IMG/VR virus record: IMGVR_UViG_3300030451_004937
Span: 1-36,498 of that record
Strand: one strand, 5' to 3'
From: a virus
DNA: 36,498 bases
Part shown: positions 21,718 through 32,300 of the stretch, piece by piece
Numbering within the stretch: position 1 is the first letter of the stretch
Layout: each line of letters starts with the position of its first letter
Position numbers and translations under genes: made by a program
The notes under the pieces: generated by a model
Told to the model about the DNA's origin: nothing
Seen by the model: the letters and a program-made list of their open reading frames with translations, nothing else
Database searches by the model: none

Positions 21718-22175
21718 GTCAGGGTATCAACTCAGCATTAACTCACTTAGAAGATAAGTTAATGGAGATCACACCTAAAAGTGATACTCATCATGGTTTT
21801 GTTGCGCTGGCTAGGGCCGGTGGTTCTACTATCCCACTCACCCAGCGTAGTCACTCCACTAGATACTTTGAGCTAGCTATTTCCTCGTTCACTTCTGATG
21901 ATGGTGCAGCTGGTCTCTCTGGTAGACGTCGAGCAACTATCAATTTAAATGTGCGCTATGATATTCCCCATGATGCTTTATTTCTTCAACGTCTGATTGC
22001 TGAAGACGCTGAGAGCTTACTAGTTAAGCTTAAAGGCCCTGAGTATGACTTTGCTAATACTGGTATTGTGTCAGTGATACCAGAACCACCAAGTGTTTTG
22101 CCGGTGGATCCAGTAAATGATACTGGTGCTCTACTACTGACTATTCCTTTCATTTTGCTTTACCTGGAGGCGTGA
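21714..22175 (+). CDS. Tail terminator/completion-like protein (153 aa)
   Basis: An alpha/beta protein of the usual size for tail terminators, located immediately before the tail tube gene. It has an N-terminal helix (INSALTHLEDKLMEIT), a strand-rich core (HSTRYFELAISSF, ATINLNVRYDIPHDALFLQRLI) and a closing strand (LLLTIPFILLYLEA). The position and the segment ISFTSDDGA...NLNVRYD fit a tail-terminator fold. The sequence alone does not identify a family. It overlaps the previous gene by 4 bases (ATGA). Confidence 0.6.
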   Translation: MSQGINSALTHLEDKLMEITPKSDTHHGFVALARAGGSTIPLTQRSHSTRYFELAISSFTSDDGAAGLSGRRRATINLNVRYDIPHDALFLQRLIAEDAESLLVKLKGPEYDFANTGIVSVIPEPPSVLPVDPVNDTGALLLTIPFILLYLEA

Positions 22176-22178
22176 CAC

Positions 22179-23486
22179 ATGACTGTTACTCACAGATCTC
22201 TATCAGTAGCTGTAGAGTCAACTTTTGGTTCTATCAGCTCAACCACTGGTTTACCTGACAACAGTGGGCTCACTTACATTTCAATCCCTTGCGAGCGTGA
22301 CCCAATTATCATACCTGGCGAACCAGTGGCAAGTGAACGAAATGATGCTAGAGATGGTTCTTACTTTGTACCACCTGAACCAGATACAGTTTATTCAAGT
22401 GGGTCTAGGGTTCGCCGTAGAACTGGCCAAGTCGTTTGTAGAGTTGATCTTACAACCATTGGCTCAGGTGCTGATACTTATGCCTCGAATTATCTTGGCT
22501 ATTTACTGGGCGGTGGCCTCAAAACTCAACTACCGTCTATTGTCGATGGTGACGCGGTTACTGCTATAGCTAGCGTTAACAAGTTTACCCCTACTACCGG
22601 TTACGCAGTAGCAGACGTTGGCTGTTTAATCAGTGCTGAGCTTAGCGGCCGGGCTGAATACAGCGCAATCACTGACAATGATGTGAGTGGTGATGTTACT
22701 GTATCACCTGCTTTCTCAGCTGGCTTTACTGGTACACCCACTGTTTATCCTATGCAGACCTGGTATATTCCAAGCCGGTCTAATACTGGCACTAAAGAAC
22801 ACTCTTTAAGTTTTAAAGTTGATGGCGTTAACTTTAGGTCATACGCTTACGGCTGTGTTTTAGAATCACTCTCAATCACACTAGATAATGGCCGTCTTAT
22901 GGGTGAGTTCACTTATCAAGCGGCTCTCATTCAAGATGATCACAGCTCAGCAAGTGGGCCGGTTGAACCAGCTTACAATGATGGCGCGCCCCCATTCTTT
23001 AGAGGTTCATATGTTGTTATTAGCAACGGTTCACCGGCTAGCTTAAGCGATGGCACAGTAGGCGAAACACAAGGGCGAGTAGCATTAAGCTGTGAAGACT
23101 TCAGCTTGACTCTTACTAACACGCTGACACCACTGGGTCATAGTAATGACATTCTAGCAATGTCTGGTATGGATATAAGTGATGTGAGTGTTGAGCTTAG
23201 CTTAACTTTAAGCTCTCCATCTTCAACAGTAGCAGATGATTACTTCAACCGAACAGTAAGACAAGTCCTAGTAGGTACCGGCCCAACTGGCGACGGTAAA
23301 GGGTGTGCTCTTATGCTACCAGCGGCTATGCTGACCAATGATCCAAGTGCTTTTGATGTTGCTGGTAATGATATTGTCAGACAGACTCTAACTTATCAGC
23401 AAAGTAGATATGCAGGTGATTTTACTACAGAGGCTTATGAAGCCAATGCCGGCAACTCACCATTCAGATTAGGCTTAGGTGTGTAA
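22179..23486 (+). CDS. Major tail tube protein (435 aa)
   Basis: A long beta-rich protein right before the tail chaperone pair. The N-terminal domain (SISSTTGLPDNSGLTYISIP, then ERDPIIIPGEP, RTGQVVCRVDLTTIG) is of tail tube type. A central segment (HSLSFKVDGVNFRSYAYGCV, then LESLSITLDNGRLMGEFTYQ) looks like a tube strand pair, and the rest is additional Ig-like or tube-surface domains. At 435 residues it is longer than typical siphophage tubes of about 200, so surface domains are likely. The stop overlaps the next ATG by one base. Confidence 0.75.
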   Translation: MTVTHRSLSVAVESTFGSISSTTGLPDNSGLTYISIPCERDPIIIPGEPVASERNDARDGSYFVPPEPDTVYSSGSRVRRRTGQVVCRVDLTTIGSGADTYASNYLGYLLGGGLKTQLPSIVDGDAVTAIASVNKFTPTTGYAVADVGCLISAELSGRAEYSAITDNDVSGDVTVSPAFSAGFTGTPTVYPMQTWYIPSRSNTGTKEHSLSFKVDGVNFRSYAYGCVLESLSITLDNGRLMGEFTYQAALIQDDHSSASGPVEPAYNDGAPPFFRGSYVVISNGSPASLSDGTVGETQGRVALSCEDFSLTLTNTLTPLGHSNDILAMSGMDISDVSVELSLTLSSPSSTVADDYFNRTVRQVLVGTGPTGDGKGCALMLPAAMLTNDPSAFDVAGNDIVRQTLTYQQSRYAGDFTTEAYEANAGNSPFRLGLGV

Positions 23487-23995
23487 TGGCTCTCTCATTC
23501 CTCACGTCATCAGATGCAACTATTGAAGTAGTTGTAAGTTGTGATCCTGAAGTTAAAGCAGACTCTGAGAGTGTTAGTAAGTATTTACAAACTGGCAACC
23601 TAGACGAGTTAGAGAACATTGGGAACGCTACCAAGTTTACACTCAAAGCTTTATCACCTTCTGAGAGAGAAGCGGCTGAGGTAAAGGCCGGTGCTATGAC
23701 CCGTTCAGAACTTGGTCGGCTTCTCTGGGTAGAGGCACCAACGGACACCAAAGAGCGTGCCAGGTGGCACCATGCTTTAAGTGATGATGAGCGTGAGGCT
23801 ATGAGTCAATATAACAGTTATCTCAATCGTGTTTACATTGAGATGATTAGAGCAGGCCTAACCATGATCGATGGTAAGCCCGGCTCAGTTGATGACATCC
23901 AGCAAATTAGACCTGATGCCCATCGAGCACAGACAATATCTGAGTTAGTGCTACACTTGCAGCGAATCAGCCTGCTAGGTACTGAGGGAAAATAG
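23486..23995 (+). CDS. Tail assembly chaperone, short form (169 aa, gpG-like)
   Basis: The zero-frame product of the chaperone pair. It is a mixed alpha/beta protein (ATIEVVVSCDPEVKADSESV, FTLKALSPSEREAAEVKAGA) with a helical C-terminus (ELVLHLQRISLLGTEGK). The gene stops directly after the slippery heptamer GGGAAAA. As in lambda gpG and gpGT, the short form would be the abundant chaperone. Its place between the tube and tape-measure genes supports this role. Confidence 0.85.
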   Translation: MALSFLTSSDATIEVVVSCDPEVKADSESVSKYLQTGNLDELENIGNATKFTLKALSPSEREAAEVKAGAMTRSELGRLLWVEAPTDTKERARWHHALSDDEREAMSQYNSYLNRVYIEMIRAGLTMIDGKPGSVDDIQQIRPDAHRAQTISELVLHLQRISLLGTEGK

Positions 23996-24408
23996 CTCTG
24001 GCGGCTTCTGTTTGGCTAGGTCATTCCAGAGGCCGCGCTTGGGATTGTGCCCAATGCCAATCAGATACGAGGCTAAGAAGTCTAAGAGGTAATTGTGGAG
24101 GACCGTTTAAAAAAGGTTTACCACAGTCTCAAACAGACGACATTGGGCGGTGGGTGCCTGGCTATCGAGTAGCACCAGATTGTGGTGATGATTTCAGTGA
24201 TCTTAAGGTAAGATCATGTCCAGTTGCTAGCTCCAACAAACTAGCACCTTTAATCATGGCTTATAGACGACATAGGGCCGGTCTATATAATATCAGTGAA
24301 GTCTACCCAAAACCCACTTGTGCTATAATTGAAGCATTAGACACACTACACTATAATTATGAAGCGGCTCAGATTCGAGCTACTGAGAGAGCAAGCAAAG
24401 AGGTTTAA
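23486..24408 (+). CDS. Tail assembly chaperone, -1 frameshift fusion (307 aa, gpGT-like)
   Basis: The frameshift joins 23486-23992 to 23992-24408. After G-T-E-G-K the fusion continues IALAASVWLGHSRGRAWDCA and on to the stop at 24406-24408. The added 138 residues hold five Cys (WDCAQC, NCGGP, DCGDD, SCPV) and may bind zinc. The second frame has no ribosome site of its own before 24154, where only a GTG is available, so it is expressed mainly as the extension. Such fusions load the tape measure during tail assembly. This is the standard arrangement in siphophages. Confidence 0.88.
23986..23992 (+). other. -1 ribosomal frameshift site GGGAAAA
   Basis: The heptamer G-GGA-AAA is in the zero frame at 23986-23992, followed at once by TAG. 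A -1 slip reads GGG-AAA-ATA and continues into an open frame to 24408. It is the same X-XXY-YYZ type as the GGGAAAG site in lambda. A 6-bp hairpin (CTCTGG 23996-24001 with CCAGAG 24026-24031) lies 3 bases past it. Confidence 0.9.
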
Positions 24409-24409
24409 C

Positions 24410-26467
24410 ATGGCTGAGAATCAGATTGAGATTGAGGTAACGTTAGACGCTAAACAAGCTACAAAAGGTTTAGATGATTTAGAAAGTGCTGGCTCAGCAG
24501 TAGGAGAGAGTTTTAGCACAATGGGTAAGGCGGTGGCTACAAGTGGCACTCAACTGGGTGAGGTGATGAGTGGAATAGGTGAAAGTGCTAGTGGTACCGT
24601 TGATGCTTTCATAGATTTAGCAGACGCCAGTAGACAAACTGGTGTAACATTTGGTGCTTTACTCGGTCCTATTGGTGCTGTGGCTTTAGCTGTATTTGAG
24701 CTTATACAAGCATTTAGAGAATACTCAAATGAGGTAGACGGCACAGCCATCAGAATAGAAGCTTATCAAGCATCATTAAGTGACATCACATCTATAGTTG
24801 AAGAGTTAGCAGCGGCCCAAGTTGATCTAACTGATAATGAACTAGAAACCTTAAAAGTTAAGTCTCAGCAAGCTCAGCAACTACTAAATGAAGCTGAGCT
24901 ATTAAGAGAGAGAAACAAACAAAGATATAATGAGATAGCGATACTAGAGGAAGAATATAAACTTATTGAGGCTGGTGAGGATGCCAGAACGAAAGCAATG
25001 AGGGCGATGGGATTAGAAGCTGATAATACCCTCAGGCTCATAGGAATACTTGCTAGAGAGAATGAGATTAGAGCTAAGGTGGCACCCATCGAGGAGAAAG
25101 CTTTTGAAAAGATAAAAGAAGGCGGGCGCATAACTGGCGAAGTTGAACGCATGAAAGAAGAGATTCTTAAGAGGTCTCTGCAGGTGAGAGAAGAGATAGC
25201 GGCTAAAGAGGCTGAACTAGTAGCACAAGCCCAACTACAAGTACTGAGCTTAGAGGCTACTACTCTGGAGGGTCAGAGAAAGCTCTTAGACGCTCAATTT
25301 ATGCAGCGTCTATCTAAGCTTAATGAAATGCTAAAAGAGGAGAAGGTGACTAGAGAGGGTTATAGGAAAATCCTTGAAGGTATGACAGCAGAGCATGAGG
25401 CTAAAGTCATCAAGATAGAGGAGTCTCATCGTCAAAAGAAACTAGCCAACTTTAGAGCGTATCAAGCCAAAAGATTAGCGGCTGAAAGACAGCTAGCAGC
25501 AGAGCAGGCTAGAATTAGACAATTAGAAATAGACCGAATGAGGCTTGATGGTGCTACTGAGATTGAAGTACTAGAGGCTCAATATGATGAGCAAGCTAAG
25601 CTAGCCGGTAAAAATCAAAACCTTCTGTTAATCGCTCAAATGAACTTTGAAAACCAACGGCTAAAACTAGAAAAGGATGCCGAGCGCAAACGACAAGAGG
25701 CGGCTAGCCAAGCGGCCAGAGATGAAGTTGATAGGGCTAAACAACGTCAAGAGTTTATATTTAACTCGATGGAGTTTGATCTAAACCTTCTAAGCGATGG
25801 CATAGACAAGGAACTACAACTTTTAGAATTACGCTATGAGAGAGAGCTGAGGCTTAGAGAGCACTCTGAGGAAGAGATAACAGAGCTAGCGAGAAGACAC
25901 AGCATAGAGAGAGAACGCCTTATAGAGGCACCCATTCACATGGCTATAGAACAAACAAAAGAGATGGCTAAAAGCTTTTCAGATGGGTTTGCTATTGCGA
26001 CCTATAACGCTGTGTTATTTGGTGATAGTTTTAAAAATAGCATTGGTGAGGTATTGGTTGGTTTAGGTAGGCAGGCATCAGTTGAAGCATTAATGGAGCT
26101 GGCAAAAGGTACAGCGGCTTTATTTTTAAACCCAGTGTTAGCGGCTAATCACTTTAAAGCGGCTGGTGTTTTCACTGTAGCGGCCGCGGCGGCTGGTCAA
26201 GCTGGTAAAGGTTTAGGGGGTGGCTCTATGGCAACTCCCCCAAAACCATCTACATCAGCCGGTGGAGGGTCACCAACCGGTTCACCACAAACAGCAACAC
26301 CAGAACGCACCACAGCGGAGAACACTCCAATGGTGTTTAACATCAACTTTGGTAACTCTACTATTTACGACACTAAAAGAGCGGCTACTGATGCTTTCAC
26401 TGACCAAGTAATTAGAACCATGTCAAGGCGTAGACGTGGCGCGCCACAGCTACCATTCAGGGGGTAA
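24410..26467 (+). CDS. Tape measure protein (685 aa)
   Basis: ATG 24410 is preferred over an upstream ATG at 24359 because the protein then begins MAENQIEIEV, the usual start, one base after the chaperone stop. Early on it has a hydrophobic helix (FGALLGPIGAVALAVFELIQ), then about 400 residues of charged coiled coil (LRERNKQRYNEIAILEEEYK, RLAAERQLAAEQARIRQLEI), and a Gly/Ala-rich C-terminus (TVAAAAAGQAGKGLGGGS). At roughly 1.5 angstrom per residue it predicts a tail near 100 nm. It is absent of any peptidase motif. Confidence 0.92.
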   Translation: MAENQIEIEVTLDAKQATKGLDDLESAGSAVGESFSTMGKAVATSGTQLGEVMSGIGESASGTVDAFIDLADASRQTGVTFGALLGPIGAVALAVFELIQAFREYSNEVDGTAIRIEAYQASLSDITSIVEELAAAQVDLTDNELETLKVKSQQAQQLLNEAELLRERNKQRYNEIAILEEEYKLIEAGEDARTKAMRAMGLEADNTLRLIGILARENEIRAKVAPIEEKAFEKIKEGGRITGEVERMKEEILKRSLQVREEIAAKEAELVAQAQLQVLSLEATTLEGQRKLLDAQFMQRLSKLNEMLKEEKVTREGYRKILEGMTAEHEAKVIKIEESHRQKKLANFRAYQAKRLAAERQLAAEQARIRQLEIDRMRLDGATEIEVLEAQYDEQAKLAGKNQNLLLIAQMNFENQRLKLEKDAERKRQEAASQAARDEVDRAKQRQEFIFNSMEFDLNLLSDGIDKELQLLELRYERELRLREHSEEEITELARRHSIERERLIEAPIHMAIEQTKEMAKSFSDGFAIATYNAVLFGDSFKNSIGEVLVGLGRQASVEALMELAKGTAALFLNPVLAANHFKAAGVFTVAAAAAGQAGKGLGGGSMATPPKPSTSAGGGSPTGSPQTATPERTTAENTPMVFNINFGNSTIYDTKRAATDAFTDQVIRTMSRRRRGAPQLPFRG

Positions 26468-26469
26468 CG

Positions 26470-27672
26470 ATGCCTTTAAATAATCCGGCTCCACAATTTG
26501 GACTACTCACAGCTTATGACATGAGAGCTCAATCAGCCACCAAGCTATTTACCAGAGGCTCAACAGCCGTTAACGCGCCAACATTTGGTACTAGTGAAGG
26601 TGTGTATGAAGATGCTGTATTTCTCCTCAATGGTCGCACGTCTAACACTACCAACGCGGCCACCAACCAACTACAGAATACTAAGACTTTTGGGTCTACC
26701 TGGTCAGCATCAATAACGAGCGACGATAAGATAGAAATCAAAGCTAATGTACAATTTACACTCACTAAGACGGGGAGTGATGACCCCTTAGGTTTTGGAT
26801 CATCGACTATCACAGCTAGCGCATCCGGTTCTGATTATGTAGTGGTAGCACCACATGACTGGTCGAGGGGGTTACTAGATCTCACTGACACAACATACAG
26901 AATAGATGAGTCAGGTGGTGCTAACCAATTTAACTTTCCTGCTATCAAGCTACAGATTCAAGACGTGAGTGTATTTATTAGAGATAGAGCTAGCGTCTCA
27001 GATTCTGACTCATTTGGTTTAGACTCGATAGAGAAACTAGATCAAGCTGCACTCAGTAACAGTAATATCACTTGGTCAGTAACTAACGATGGTTATTGTA
27101 GATGTTACTATCTGACCTCACTGGGTGATATAACTTGGAATGATAGCACAACCAGAGAGACGCTAGGCTTTACCGGCTTAGAGAGTCCGGTAGCAGATGG
27201 CGTCTACTCAGTACTAACATCAACTCATAAAATCGCTGGTGTGCTCATACCATCGAGGCCCTATCAATTTCACCACCTCAAGGTGATGAATGAGAGCCAG
27301 AGTAAGCGCAAAATAGGCGGTGGTTATGTCTCTAATCACATAGGGTCATATGTTGCTAGTATGCTTAACTTTGATCTAGACGGACTACTAGACTTAGTTG
27401 ATGACTATAAGCACTTCTCAAATAGATGGTTACCACTCTGTTCAGCTGGTGAGCGCGTCAACTTTTATCAGTCATGGGGTGATTCTAGGCGAGCCTTAAG
27501 AACTGCTCAAATCACCGGTACTCAATATGCTTATGATGACCTCTACACCAGTGAAGATAATGGCGAGTATGGGCGTCTAAGATGCTCGATGATTACTTCA
27601 GAGTTTGAGCTGACTTATCCCAATAGACTTAGGCGACGGGTACCGGTAGCAATGGAGCTTGAACACTTATGA
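26470..27672 (+). CDS. Probable tail-tip protein (400 aa)
   Basis: It follows the tape measure by 2 bases, the position of distal tail proteins. The N-terminus is a short hydrophobic-aromatic stretch (APQFGLLTAYDMRAQSATKL). The body is beta-rich with Ser/Thr/Asp (LYTSEDNGEYGRLRCSMITS at the end). I do not recognise the family. It probably joins the tape measure end to the baseplate or tip complex. Confidence 0.6.
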   Translation: MPLNNPAPQFGLLTAYDMRAQSATKLFTRGSTAVNAPTFGTSEGVYEDAVFLLNGRTSNTTNAATNQLQNTKTFGSTWSASITSDDKIEIKANVQFTLTKTGSDDPLGFGSSTITASASGSDYVVVAPHDWSRGLLDLTDTTYRIDESGGANQFNFPAIKLQIQDVSVFIRDRASVSDSDSFGLDSIEKLDQAALSNSNITWSVTNDGYCRCYYLTSLGDITWNDSTTRETLGFTGLESPVADGVYSVLTSTHKIAGVLIPSRPYQFHHLKVMNESQSKRKIGGGYVSNHIGSYVASMLNFDLDGLLDLVDDYKHFSNRWLPLCSAGERVNFYQSWGDSRRALRTAQITGTQYAYDDLYTSEDNGEYGRLRCSMITSEFELTYPNRLRRRVPVAMELEHL

Positions 27673-28739
27673 GTAATTCATTTACTTCTCCACCAGTACT
27701 AGTAGACCCAGCCAGACCAACGGCCGGCCTTACGATTAGAAGTGAGGAAGCTAGCAGATTGGGCGATATGCAGAATTATGCTTTTGCTCACGCTGGCACT
27801 CATGACTGTGTAAATCAATTCTGGGATCCTGGCGTGTGGGAATACTCGACTAATAGCATGACTTCAGTCTGTGAGTGGTACATTCCCCACCCATCTGAGG
27901 AACACACAGAGTTTAAGCTTAGATTAATGGCATACAGTAATCCGGCTGGTGGTACAGCTCAGATCACTTTAACTTTCCCACTCTCTGGTAACAGTTACAG
28001 CTCATCAGCTGTTAGTATTACAGACACGTCAAGATTTAACAGTGTGTTTGATGTGCTGACTGTTACAGTTACAGCGGTGGAGACTGAAACAGTAGCTATA
28101 CTTACTCTAAAGCTTAATGCACCATCGAGCGGAATAATTGAGGTGGCTGGGTTGGCTGGTAGCTGGACAGCTTTGGGCTCTCCACTGTCAGCCGGTGTGC
28201 TAGGTCAGTATGGCCAAGAGTTTATCCCAATGGGAGCTGGTAGGCTAGGCGATGATAAACCACTTACTTCTAGGTTTGGAGTAGACTCACTCGCGAACAT
28301 AACTGAGCTTAGAAAGCGTGGTAGAGTGCTGCTGAACTGGTCCGGTGTATCAGACTCAGATACTCAAAACTCCATTTTTCAAGCGGCTCAAGGACTAGGT
28401 ACAGCGGACCCGGCTTTACTCTTTTCTCTGGCTTATTTGAGCTTAGGCATGAACCACAATGATTTAAATGTCGACATTTTTATTAACGTGGCAAATTTAT
28501 CAAGCGGCTCAATAGAGGTAGAGATCTTTGGCTATCGATTCAACATAACTAACAATGGTTGGTCTAGTTATGGTGTCGACCTCAGGATACCAGAGCATGA
28601 GTTATCTAGTGATTTCAGGCTATCTATGTATCGAGTGGGTTTGGAGGAAGGCCAGATAAATCAAGATAATCTGCTGAGTGGTGCAGTCTCTACAACTTCC
28701 AACCCATACATTAAAGGTTTGGCTATCATAGCGGTTTAA
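27669..28739 (+). CDS. Probable tail-tip/baseplate protein (356 aa)
   Basis: The start overlaps the previous stop (ATGA). The protein is beta-rich throughout (ITLTFPLSGNSYSSSAVSIT, FDVLTVTVTAVETETVAIL) and lacks membrane or coiled-coil parts. The Trp-rich N-terminal region (QFWDPGVWEYSTNSMTSVCE) may be a carbohydrate-contact domain. It could be a tail-tip component; the sequence does not say which. Confidence 0.6.
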   Translation: MSNSFTSPPVLVDPARPTAGLTIRSEEASRLGDMQNYAFAHAGTHDCVNQFWDPGVWEYSTNSMTSVCEWYIPHPSEEHTEFKLRLMAYSNPAGGTAQITLTFPLSGNSYSSSAVSITDTSRFNSVFDVLTVTVTAVETETVAILTLKLNAPSSGIIEVAGLAGSWTALGSPLSAGVLGQYGQEFIPMGAGRLGDDKPLTSRFGVDSLANITELRKRGRVLLNWSGVSDSDTQNSIFQAAQGLGTADPALLFSLAYLSLGMNHNDLNVDIFINVANLSSGSIEVEIFGYRFNITNNGWSSYGVDLRIPEHELSSDFRLSMYRVGLEEGQINQDNLLSGAVSTTSNPYIKGLAIIAV

Positions 28740-28741
28740 TC

Positions 28742-29353
28742 ATGTTAGTACCTACATCAATTCAACGTCTACCGGATTCTAGAGGGTGTTTTAATGGTGC
28801 TCTATTATTCGGTGCTACTGTCAGTCAAATAGCGTCAACACTTGCTCAAGTGACTAGAGTCAAGATGCTAGGTGAGGCGCATTATTATGTAGGTCAGTTG
28901 GTACCGTTGAACACTGGTAGACGCTTCATAGTTAGACGTGATGATATTAAGACTAGCACAGTTAACAACTTCCTTTATCAGTCTACACCTATAAGCACCC
29001 ATTTAGGGTTAGTTATACAGTATGTCACTCGTAACTTTAGCAATGCTCTACCTGTAACACTCGATGTAGAGCTAAGGGATACAGCAGGTAATAGCTATAT
29101 TGGCACAGTGTTAGACGTTGGTATGAGGATGGCAGAGACTGAGCTACAATCTGACCCTAATACCGCCCTTATAGCTTTTAGCGGTGCTGAATTAATCAGC
29201 GCGCCAAGTAACCCAACACCTGATCCACCTAGACCGCTGTTTGTACCATCTGCTAATCGCGGCCAGCTGCTTAATGTGAAAATTACAGCGGGTAACTGCC
29301 TGGTATTAGGTTGTCACATCTATGATCTATATCAACCGGAGGTTACACCATGA
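28742..29353 (+). CDS. Probable tail protein (203 aa)
   Basis: Two bases after the previous gene and overlapping the next start by 4. The sequence reads as a beta-sandwich (RLPDSRGCFNGALLFGATVS, then ALPVTLDVELRDTAGNSYIG) with a Pro-rich linker (SNPTPDPPRPLF). The pattern suggests a small tip or adhesin piece. No family is recognised. Confidence 0.55.
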   Translation: MLVPTSIQRLPDSRGCFNGALLFGATVSQIASTLAQVTRVKMLGEAHYYVGQLVPLNTGRRFIVRRDDIKTSTVNNFLYQSTPISTHLGLVIQYVTRNFSNALPVTLDVELRDTAGNSYIGTVLDVGMRMAETELQSDPNTALIAFSGAELISAPSNPTPDPPRPLFVPSANRGQLLNVKITAGNCLVLGCHIYDLYQPEVTP

Positions 29354-32300
29354 GCGTATCTAGTGAACATGGCCGGCGAGTATTTGCGCTCCAGGTGGCT
29401 GGTTTAGAGTATCGCTATCACTCAAACACACCACCAACCACATCAAGTTTAGATAGTAATGTAGCAACAAGTATACCCTATGTTGACTCAGAGGGTATAA
29501 TGGGGGTTAGCACCTTCTCAGCTTCAATAGATCCAAGCGGTGGAATCGCTGACTATAGTGCTGTGACTATTACTCTACAGATCAATAGACGCGGTGGGGT
29601 TGGTGATCCTGGTATAATATTTGGCAGATGTGGAGCTAGATCAGCCTCGACGAAAGCACAGCTAAGCCAGAGCTTAAATCGTACTGGCTCAATAGCTAGA
29701 ACCTCATCGAGCTTAACTAGTTTGAGCTACCCTCGACTCTTACACATTGGAGCCGAGACGATAAGAGCAAGCTCAGCAACTTCAACTACTGTGCTTATCT
29801 CTGCGCGTGGTGTAGCTGGCTCAGCACGCCAAACTCATTCAGTGGGCTTAGAGGGTTCTTTTGCACCTGAGCTTAGTGCAGAAATCACCACATTTAGAGG
29901 TAGACGGGCCAAGTTATTTATGGCTCATAGATTTCCCAATGGGAACACATCAAACTATGTAGAAGTGGTCAATGGTTTTATCTCAGAATCTCCATACGTT
30001 GAAGAAGGTGACACTGTATCTATTAGCTTACTACCTCTCACAGCATTAATTGATACTAGCTTAAGTGATAAAGGCATTGGTCAGACTCGACTACTACAAG
30101 GTTATCACTACTATGATGGTATTCATGGGAGTAGCTTAGAGTATGCTCTGGGTTTAACTTTTGCTCAACAAAACCTCTCTAATCTACAAGTAACTCCTGA
30201 CACATCAGGCACCATCACAGCCTCAACCTTCAGCGTGATAGTAGAAAACTTACAGGGTTCTAGCTCATACCTTGCCGACTTTGACACAAGCTTACCTGAG
30301 GGGCCTGAGTCAGACGAGTTCCCAAGAGAGCATCCTAGATTCCCTAAATTTAGACGCTCTCAGGATAGCCGTTTTGATAATGATGGTGTGTTCACTAGCA
30401 CACTAACTTACAACAGTAGTTTACCAGGCTATGACGTCACAGCCGATAATACACCCTCCAACGCTCTAAACGCTAGTGAGATTAGTGCAGCTGAATCACT
30501 GCAAATTAGATTGCCATTGGTGGAGCTTAAACAGCACCAGCTAGGTAATGAGGAAGTTAAGGAATGGCCTGACGTTGTTAATGATACGCTGATCAATTCG
30601 GGTCCTAGTTCAACCTCAGGTGTAGCCGGTGGGTTTGCTCGATGGCGATTAACACCAGATAACTTAATCAGAGCTGAGAAGTTGAGTGAGTCACCCTTTA
30701 CAGCTCAGCTCTATCTATGGCCTAATTTTGGGGGTTTCTCAATACTCAGAGAAGCATTAGAAAGATTTGGAGTTAGCCAGCCTCTAAAATGGGGCACTTA
30801 TGGTGTAAGCCAGCCTTTAAACTCTATAGCGCGTCTAAGTTATCCTCTCAGTTTTACCAGTGGTGATACACCAGTGATACAAACTTTAGGAGATCAAGCA
30901 CCAACGGAATATTTCACACTGAATATGGCTAGTGCAGAGGCCACAGCAGGCCAGCAGATTAGAGAGCTACCAAGAGCATACTATCAACAATTCGAGGGTG
31001 CTATACTAGTAGAGTCTACTCTTGGCCTACCAACCACAGCCACAGCCGGAGAGTTTTATTATATCACAGTGGTGTTCTATGATTGGGATTTAGACGAAAC
31101 ACGACACCAGGTGTTTAAGGTCACTCATGAGAGTACAGCTTTGTTTGGAGGCTCTAATGTTGGTGTATTGCTACACTTGGCAGATGATCACAGACACCTT
31201 GACACTCTCTCATTTGGAGATTGGCCAGACAAAGATAGAGCCCTATTGTTTAGAGGTGGTGACTTAGAAGATGAGAGACCAGGTGTAGCTCTCCTTAAAA
31301 TCTTACAGTCAGGCGGAGGAGATGGGATAAATGGGACTTATGACGTGATGAACATAGGTCTAAACATTCCATCTGCTAATATAGATGAAGACTCATTCTT
31401 ATCAGTAGATACAGCTTCAACGCTGGTCATGAGTGGTAACATCTTTGGTGATGGTGCCGACCTGAGAAGCATGATTGACAGCCTCCTTAAAACTCTGGGT
31501 GCTGTGCTCGTTATGAAGCGTGATGAGTCTACCGGTGACTCAAAACTTTCATTGGTCGCAGTTGGTAACGAGAAGACCAGCCAAAGCACCACAACGATTA
31601 ATGCTGGTGACTGGTTAGCCTCTACTCCACCAACGTGGGGAATCTATGAAGATATAGTCACTCAGATTGAGTACAACTATGAGTATGACCCGGCTGAAGA
31701 TAAGTTAACATCTCAGACCATCTTCAATAATCAAGAAGCAATTAGCCGCTATGGAGATGAGCGTTCTAAGATTAGTTTAGAGTTGCCTGGTGTTACGAGT
31801 AGGTCGTTTGGTCGAAATGCTGGCGATGTGTTCAACTACTTTCTACCCACATCAAGCCGACTGTTTAACCTTCTGAGCAACCCCTTAAGAACATGGTCAG
31901 GCTCGATAGGAACCGGGCCGTCAATCTTCTTAGACGTTGGCTCATACGTTCAAGTCAGCTCACCTCACCTTAGAGGCTACTCAGACTCCTATGGTGTTAC
32001 AGATGGCGTGGGGATGATTCGGGCTATCAGTCAAGAGTTGATGACTGAAGGTTGTCAGCTTGAACTTATTACCACTGGTCTAAGCCCAGTTAACTGGAAT
32101 AGCTCAGCGCGTGTATCTGCTATCAGCTCAACTACCTCAGTAACAGTCAACGCCAATGATTTCAGCGGCTCATCACTCTCAGATGCTTCATTCTTTCAAG
32201 CTGATGATGTTGTTGATTATGTGCCTAAGGGGGATCATGACTCAGCAATAACAAACCTCACTATTCTAAGTGTGGCCGGTAACCTAATCACCTTCACCTC

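Noticed and set aside
23996-24035. Possible H-type pseudoknot after the frameshift heptamer (CTCTGG/CCAGAG plus CGGC/GCCG)
   Set aside because: The connecting loops would be zero bases long, which is not sterically possible; only the simple hairpin is kept.
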